Below are positions 60,284-64,000 of a DNA stretch of 64,000 nt, in pieces; the first letter of the stretch is position 1; each line of letters opens with the position of its first letter. The notes beneath the pieces were generated by a model. The model was not told the DNA's origin. It worked only from the letters and a program-made list of their open reading frames with translations, and made no database searches. This stretch comes from Micromonospora orduensis (GTDB taxonomy: Bacteria; Actinomycetota; Actinomycetes; Mycobacteriales; Micromonosporaceae). The DNA lies in NCBI RefSeq assembly GCF_006228125.1, contig NZ_VDFY01000142.1, positions 1 through 64,000 of the forward strand, read 5' to 3'. The position numbers and the translations under genes were made by a program.

Positions 60284-61459
60284 TCAGGGTTTGAGGACGA
60301 CCTTCTCGCAGTTGTCCTGCTTGTTCTTGAAAATCTCGAAGCCGCGTTCTGCCTGGTCGAGCGGCAGGGTGTGGGTGATGACCCGGGTCGGGTCGATCTC
60401 CCCGCGTTCGATGCGCCGCAGCAGCGGCTTCATGTAGCGCTGCACGTGGCATTGACCGGTACGCAGGGTCAGCGCCCGGTTCATCCACGCCCCGGCCGGG
60501 AACTTGTCGAGGAAGCCGCCGTACACGCCGATCACCGACACGATGCCGCCGCTGCGGCACGACATGATCGCCTGGCGTAGCGCGTGGGGGCGCTCGGTCT
60601 CGGAGCGGACCGCCTGCTTGACCCGGTCGTAGGCGTGGATGTGCGCGGCACCGTGGGTGGCCTCCATGCCGACCGCGTCGATGCACTTGTCCGGTCCCCG
60701 CCCGCCGGTCAGTTCCAGCAGCCGGGACCGCACGTCGACCTCGTCGAAGTTGATCGTCGTGTGGCCCGCCCGTTCCGCCATCTGCAGCCGGTACGGCTCC
60801 TTGTCGATGGCGATGACCTTCGCGGCGCCGAGCACCCGGGCGCTGTCCATCGCGAACTGGCCGACCGGTCCGGCGCCCCACACCGCCACCACGTCGGTCT
60901 TCTGAATGTCACACAGGTCGGCACCCATGAAGCCGGTGGGCAGGATGTCGGAGAGGAACAGCACCTGCTCGTCGGTCAGGTCAGACTCGATCTTCAAGGG
61001 ACCGACGTCGGCGAACGGCACCCGCGCGTACTGCGCCTGACCGCCCGCGAAGCCGCCCGTCAGATGCGAATAGCCGAAGATTCCGGCTACCGGATGGCCG
61101 AACATCTTCTCGGCGATCCCGGCGTTGGGGTTGGAGTTCTCGCAACAGGAGTACAGCTCGGCGGCGCAGGCGCCGCAGTTACCGCAGGCGATCGGGAACG
61201 GCACGACGACCCGGTCGCCGACGCGCAGCCGGCCTGGATCGACGCCCCGGCCGACCTCGATCACCTCACCCATGAACTCGTGACCCATGACGTCGCCGTT
61301 CTGCATCGTGGGCACGTACCCATCGACCAGGTGCAGGTCGGAGCCACAGATCGCGGTGGAAGTGATCCGTACGATGGCATCGCGCTCGTTCAGGATCCTC
61401 GGGTCCGGCACGTCACGGACCTTGACCTTGTTGCGGCCGGCCCAGGTGTTCGCCCTCAT
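60284..61459 (-). CDS. Glutathione-independent formaldehyde dehydrogenase-like enzyme (zinc ADH)
   Basis: A 391-residue paralogue of the 58932 enzyme. [13 protein letters not shown] and GHEFMGEV supply the catalytic zinc ligands, [15 protein letters not shown] the structural zinc, and [19 protein letters not shown] the coenzyme loop. ATG at 61459 overlaps the SRPBCC gene stop as ATGA, so the two are expressed together. Substrate could be formaldehyde or another small aldehyde. Confidence 0.9.
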   Translation of the reverse strand: MRANTWAGRNKVKVRDVPDPRILNERDAIVRITSTAICGSDLHLVDGYVPTMQNGDVMGHEFMGEVIEVGRGVDPGRLRVGDRVVVPFPIACGNCGACAAELYSCCENSNPNAGIAEKMFGHPVAGIFGYSHLTGGFAGGQAQYARVPFADVGPLKIESDLTDEQVLFLSDILPTGFMGADLCDIQKTDVVAVWGAGPVGQFAMDSARVLGAAKVIAIDKEPYRLQMAERAGHTTINFDEVDVRSRLLELTGGRGPDKCIDAVGMEATHGAAHIHAYDRVKQAVRSETERPHALRQAIMSCRSGGIVSVIGVYGGFLDKFPAGAWMNRALTLRTGQCHVQRYMKPLLRRIERGEIDPTRVITHTLPLDQAERGFEIFKNKQDNCEKVVLKP

Positions 61460-62454
61460 GCCTGGGCCCCCTTCGCAAACTCGGCATCCGACAGCGGCTG
61501 CGCCGGACGCTGCGGGAACTCCTTGCGGGCCCGTTTGCCCCACGGGGCGCCGTCGGACCGGACCACCTCGCCGGTCTCCAGCACCTGCTTGAGCCGGCGC
61601 AGGTCGTCGTCGAGCTGCTGGTGCGGCTCCTCGCCGAAGTACCTGGCGACCGCCTTGCCGATCGCGCCGCCCGGGATGTCGTACGACAGGACGACGTGCA
61701 CCTCGGTGCTCACACCATCCGGGGCGGGTACGAACCGGACCGTACCGGCGTTCGGCACGTCGGCGTTGCCGGTCGACCGCCACGCGATCTTCTCGCCGGG
61801 CGAGTCGTCGACGATCTCCGCGTCCCACTCGACGTTCGTGCCGAACGGGGCGCTGGCGGACCAGTGGCTCGTGCGGTCACCGGTGGAGCGGATCTCCTCC
61901 AGATGAGCCATGAACGTCGGGAGGTTGTCCAGATCGCGCCAGAACGCGTAGACCTTGGGCGGCGGTTTGCGAATGGTTGTCGTGGCTGTCAGCTCCATGG
62001 GTCCTCCTCCGCGTAAGCCTCGTACCGCCGGCATCGAGCCGATCTCCTTCGCCCGGGTGGCCTGTACGGCGGTCAGCAGGTCCACCACCGTGATCCCGAC
62101 GATGGCGCCGGTGACGCCGAGGAGCCGCCGCCGGCGGCGCCCGCCCCGGTGGGCGATGGCCATTCCGAGCGAGGCCAGGTCCATCGCGTCGCCCGCTACC
62201 CGGGTCCACGCCCAGATGCCCTTTCGCCGGCTCGTCAGGAGCCCGGCCGCGTGCACCAGCTCCCGCGCCCCGACCAGCGGCACCACCGCCCGGGACGTCG
62301 GGGAGTCGTCCACGCCGCTGATCCGGCGCACCGTGTCCGTTGCCGCCAGCTGTGCCACGCCCAGACCGAGACTCATCCAGCCGAGCCCGCGCCCCCGCCG
62401 CTGCACCTCGTCCTTCCTGGCCTCCGCTGCCTCTCGGGTTGCCAGTCGAGTCAC
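61456..62454 (-). CDS. Membrane-anchored SRPBCC (cyclase/dehydrase-like) protein
   Basis: A 332-residue protein in two parts. Residues 1-155 hold hydrophobic segments ([34 protein letters not shown]) and a basic turn, suggesting a membrane anchor. Residues about 160-300 are an SRPBCC lipid-pocket domain: [38 protein letters not shown] and [20 protein letters not shown]. The start is GTG at 62454, six bases after GGAGG. It is coupled to the downstream dehydrogenase gene. Confidence 0.85.
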   Translation of the reverse strand: MTRLATREAAEARKDEVQRRGRGLGWMSLGLGVAQLAATDTVRRISGVDDSPTSRAVVPLVGARELVHAAGLLTSRRKGIWAWTRVAGDAMDLASLGMAIAHRGGRRRRRLLGVTGAIVGITVVDLLTAVQATRAKEIGSMPAVRGLRGGGPMELTATTTIRKPPPKVYAFWRDLDNLPTFMAHLEEIRSTGDRTSHWSASAPFGTNVEWDAEIVDDSPGEKIAWRSTGNADVPNAGTVRFVPAPDGVSTEVHVVLSYDIPGGAIGKAVARYFGEEPHQQLDDDLRRLKQVLETGEVVRSDGAPWGKRARKEFPQRPAQPLSDAEFAKGAQA

Positions 62455-62530
62455 GGGTAACCTCCATATCCGGTCGCACCGACGCGTCCCGGTCCAGGGC
62501 CGCGCCGGTGCCGGACCCATTGGGGCCGGG

Positions 62531-62555
62531 ATACCCCTCGGAAACCACCTCAACC
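62531..62555 (-). promoter_or_regulatory. Possible stress-sigma (SigB-type) promoter of the SRPBCC operon
   Basis: On the minus strand GGTT (62552-62555), 15 bases, then GGGTAT (62531-62536). This fits the loose Streptomyces SigB-type form GNNT-N14-16-GGGTAY. Random matches are common, so it is only a candidate. Confidence 0.3.
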
Positions 62556-62572
62556 CGCCCACTGCCCGCTGC

Positions 62573-62638
62573 TCAGCACGACGTCGTGCCGGGTACCCAG
62601 GTCTTGGTGCTTCGCCGGGACTTGCCGCCCGTGCTCAT
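62573..62638 (-). other. Very small open frame after nrdB, overlapping a palindrome
   Basis: ATG at 62638, 12 bases after the beta-subunit stop, encodes 21 residues ending WVPGTTSC. Its 3' end contains the perfect 14-base palindrome GCACGACGTCGTGC (62576-62589), which may instead be an operator or terminator part. No ribosome site. Confidence 0.25.
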
Positions 62639-62650
62639 GCGCCGCGGCTG

Positions 62651-63688
62651 TCAGAAGTCGTCGTCGAACGCCACGGTGCCGGTCACTCCGACCTGGTACG
62701 CCGACACCCGCCGCTCGAAGAAGTTCGACAGCTCCTGCACGTCCTGCAACTCCATGAACGCGAAGGGGTTCGCCGACCCGTAGTGCGGCGAGATGCCGAG
62801 CTGGGCGAGACGCCGGTCGGCGACGTGCTGGAGATACTCCCGCATGTCGGTGAGCGTCAGGCCGGGCACGCCCTGGCCGACCAGGTCCTCGGCGAACTGG
62901 ACCTCGCACTCGACGGCCTCGGTGAGCATCTCGCGGACCTGGTCGGCGAGGTCGTCGTCGAACAGGTCGGGTTCCTCGGCGCGGACGGTGTCGACGACGT
63001 CGAACGCGAACGCCATGTGCATGGACTCGTCGCGGAACACCCAGTTGGTGCCGGACGCCAGGCCGTGCAGCAGGCCCCGGGAACGCAGGAAGTAGACGTA
63101 GGCGAACGCGCCGTAGAAGAACAGCCCCTCGATGCAGGCGGCGAAGCAGATCAGGTTGAGCAGGAACGTCCGCCGGTCCTCGCGGGTCCGCAACTCGCGC
63201 AGATCGTGCAGCGAGTCGATCCACCGGAAGCAGAACTCCGCCTTGCGCCGGATGGAGGGGATGTTCTCGATGGCCGCGAAGGCCGCGAACCGCTCGGTCT
63301 CGTCGGGCACGTACGTGTCCAGCAGGTTGAGGTAGAACTGGACGTGCACCGCCTCCTCGAACAGCTGACGGGACAGGTAGAGGCGGCCCTCGGGGCTGTT
63401 GACGTGCTGGTAGAGGTTGAGCACCAGGTTGTTGGCGACGATCGTGTCGCCGGTGGCGAAGAACGCCACCAGACGGCTCACCAGGTGCCGCTCGGCCGGT
63501 GAGAGCCTGTCCAGGTCGGCGAGGTCGGCGTGCAGGTCGACCTCCTCGACCGTCCAGGTGTTGCGGATGGCGTCGCGGAAGCTGTCGAAGAAGTGCGGGT
63601 AGCGCATCGGGCGCAGGGTGAGGTCCATCCCGGGGTCGAGCAGCATGTGCGTGGTCCTCGTGTCGGTGGTGGCGTCGGCGGCGGTCAC
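62651..63688 (-). CDS. nrdB: Class I ribonucleotide reductase, beta subunit
   Basis: A 345-residue di-metal subunit that makes the radical for conversion of ribonucleotides to deoxyribonucleotides. The two ExxH pairs are in FEEAVHVQFY and FRDESMHMAFA, and AACIEGLFFYGAFAYVYFL is the helix with another Glu ligand. The C-terminus VTGTVAFDDDF is the acidic tail that docks into the alpha subunit. The start is GTG at 63688, overlapping the alpha-subunit stop as GTGA. Confidence 0.92.
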   Translation of the reverse strand: MTAADATTDTRTTHMLLDPGMDLTLRPMRYPHFFDSFRDAIRNTWTVEEVDLHADLADLDRLSPAERHLVSRLVAFFATGDTIVANNLVLNLYQHVNSPEGRLYLSRQLFEEAVHVQFYLNLLDTYVPDETERFAAFAAIENIPSIRRKAEFCFRWIDSLHDLRELRTREDRRTFLLNLICFAACIEGLFFYGAFAYVYFLRSRGLLHGLASGTNWVFRDESMHMAFAFDVVDTVRAEEPDLFDDDLADQVREMLTEAVECEVQFAEDLVGQGVPGLTLTDMREYLQHVADRRLAQLGISPHYGSANPFAFMELQDVQELSNFFERRVSAYQVGVTGTVAFDDDF

Positions 63689-64000
63689 TGGCAGGCCTCG
63701 CACGACTCGGGGTTCTCCAGGGAGCAGGCCAGCGCCTCGGCGTCGGCCGTGGGCGGCGCGACGACGGCCACGGTCGCCTGCTGGATCCTCGTGGCGGGGC
63801 GCGATCGCAGGTAGTACGTGGTCTTCAGGCCGGCCTTCCAGGCGTACAGGTACATCGAGGAGAGCTTGCCGATGGTCGGCGAGGCCAGGAACAGGTTCAG
63901 TGACTGGGACTGGTCGATGAACGGGGCGCGGGCGGCGGCCAGGTCGATCAACGCCCGCTGCGGCAGCTCCCAGGCGGTGCGGAACAGCTCCCGGACGCCG
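63685..64000 (-). CDS. Class I ribonucleotide reductase, alpha subunit (C-terminal end)
   Basis: Only the last 104 codons are in the window. RALIDLAAARAPFIDQSQSL and SSMYLYAWKAGLKTTYYLRS are the conserved end of the catalytic barrel, and the terminal CEACQ holds the Cys pair that reduces the active site. It overlaps the beta-subunit start, so the genes form one operon. Confidence 0.92.
   Translation of the reverse strand, partial: GVRELFRTAWELPQRALIDLAAARAPFIDQSQSLNLFLASPTIGKLSSMYLYAWKAGLKTTYYLRSRPATRIQQATVAVVAPPTADAEALACSLENPESCEACQ

Noticed and set aside
58932..61459. Treating the two formaldehyde-dehydrogenase-like genes as a recent tandem duplication
   Set aside because: They converge and differ in length and in most loop sequences, so they are old paralogues.
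1..64000. CRISPR arrays, tRNA or rRNA genes, insertion sequences, prophage genes
   Set aside because: No regularly spaced repeats, no tRNA-like cloverleaf noticed, and no transposase, integrase or phage structural motif in any convincing frame.

Overview
The window is very GC-rich (roughly 70 % or more). Its genes start often at GTG, overlap by ATGA or GTGA, and belong to actinobacterial families: Scr1/DUF5753 regulators with DUF397 partners, a conservon, an IniB/IniA/IniC-like locus, EccB, and an F420-type luciferase-like monooxygenase. The best guess is a chromosomal segment of a Micromonosporaceae member, close to Micromonospora. I see no rRNA, tRNA, CRISPR array, transposase or prophage. 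All functions are read from sequence and memory of families; no search was run.

Layout. 1-11.6 kb: the front of a Ser/Thr kinase, a LacI regulator with tandem operators and a coupled small protein, two Scr1-DUF397 regulator pairs, a diguanylate cyclase, an APH-type phosphotransferase, a flavodoxin-like reductase, a PemK toxin-like protein, three Nudix hydrolases, a serpin-like protein and a DUF2267 protein. 11.7-18.3 kb: a carbohydrate locus with a GH63-like hydrolase, a TIM-barrel isomerase and a dehydrogenase on the minus strand, divergent from a binding protein and two permeases; its ATPase must lie elsewhere. 18.3-37.2 kb: mostly single genes, namely methyltransferase, orphan EccB, acyl-CoA dehydrogenase, an MFS-ArsR pair with an operator over the start codon, a luciferase-like/hemerythrin fusion divergent from MarR, a Tat-exported PHP protein, a MocR-EamA pair whose start codons overlap, an HxlR-quinone reductase pair, a voltage-gated-type channel and a DksA-like protein.

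37.2-40.9 kb is a sulfane-sulfur cluster: persulfide dioxygenase-rhodanese, rhodanese and TauE under a CsoR-family regulator whose residues fit a persulfide sensor (CstR type). Two near-identical 16-bp operators tie regulator and operon together. A decayed ArsO-like flavoprotein follows TauE.

40.9-52.8 kb is the most striking part. An iniB-iniA-iniC-like set (Gly-rich IniB domain protein and two dynamin-like GTPases) faces a tightly overlapping operon on the other strand: Hsp70-like ATPase, STAND-LuxR regulator, conservon sensor (CvnA-like), roadblock (CvnB-like) and DUF742 (CvnC-like), then a membrane protein with an external CBM2-like domain. The usual conservon GTPase is missing. The arrangement suggests an envelope-stress or membrane-remodelling module.

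53-62.5 kb looks like a general stress island: MscS channel, DUF1345, PfpI, aldo/keto reductase, TMEM175, two formaldehyde-dehydrogenase-like enzymes and a membrane-anchored SRPBCC protein. The window ends in the class I ribonucleotide reductase genes, beta complete and alpha cut by the edge.

A recurring feature is a TAnnnT hexamer 5-9 bases before a start codon lacking a Shine-Dalgarno sequence, as expected for leaderless transcripts.
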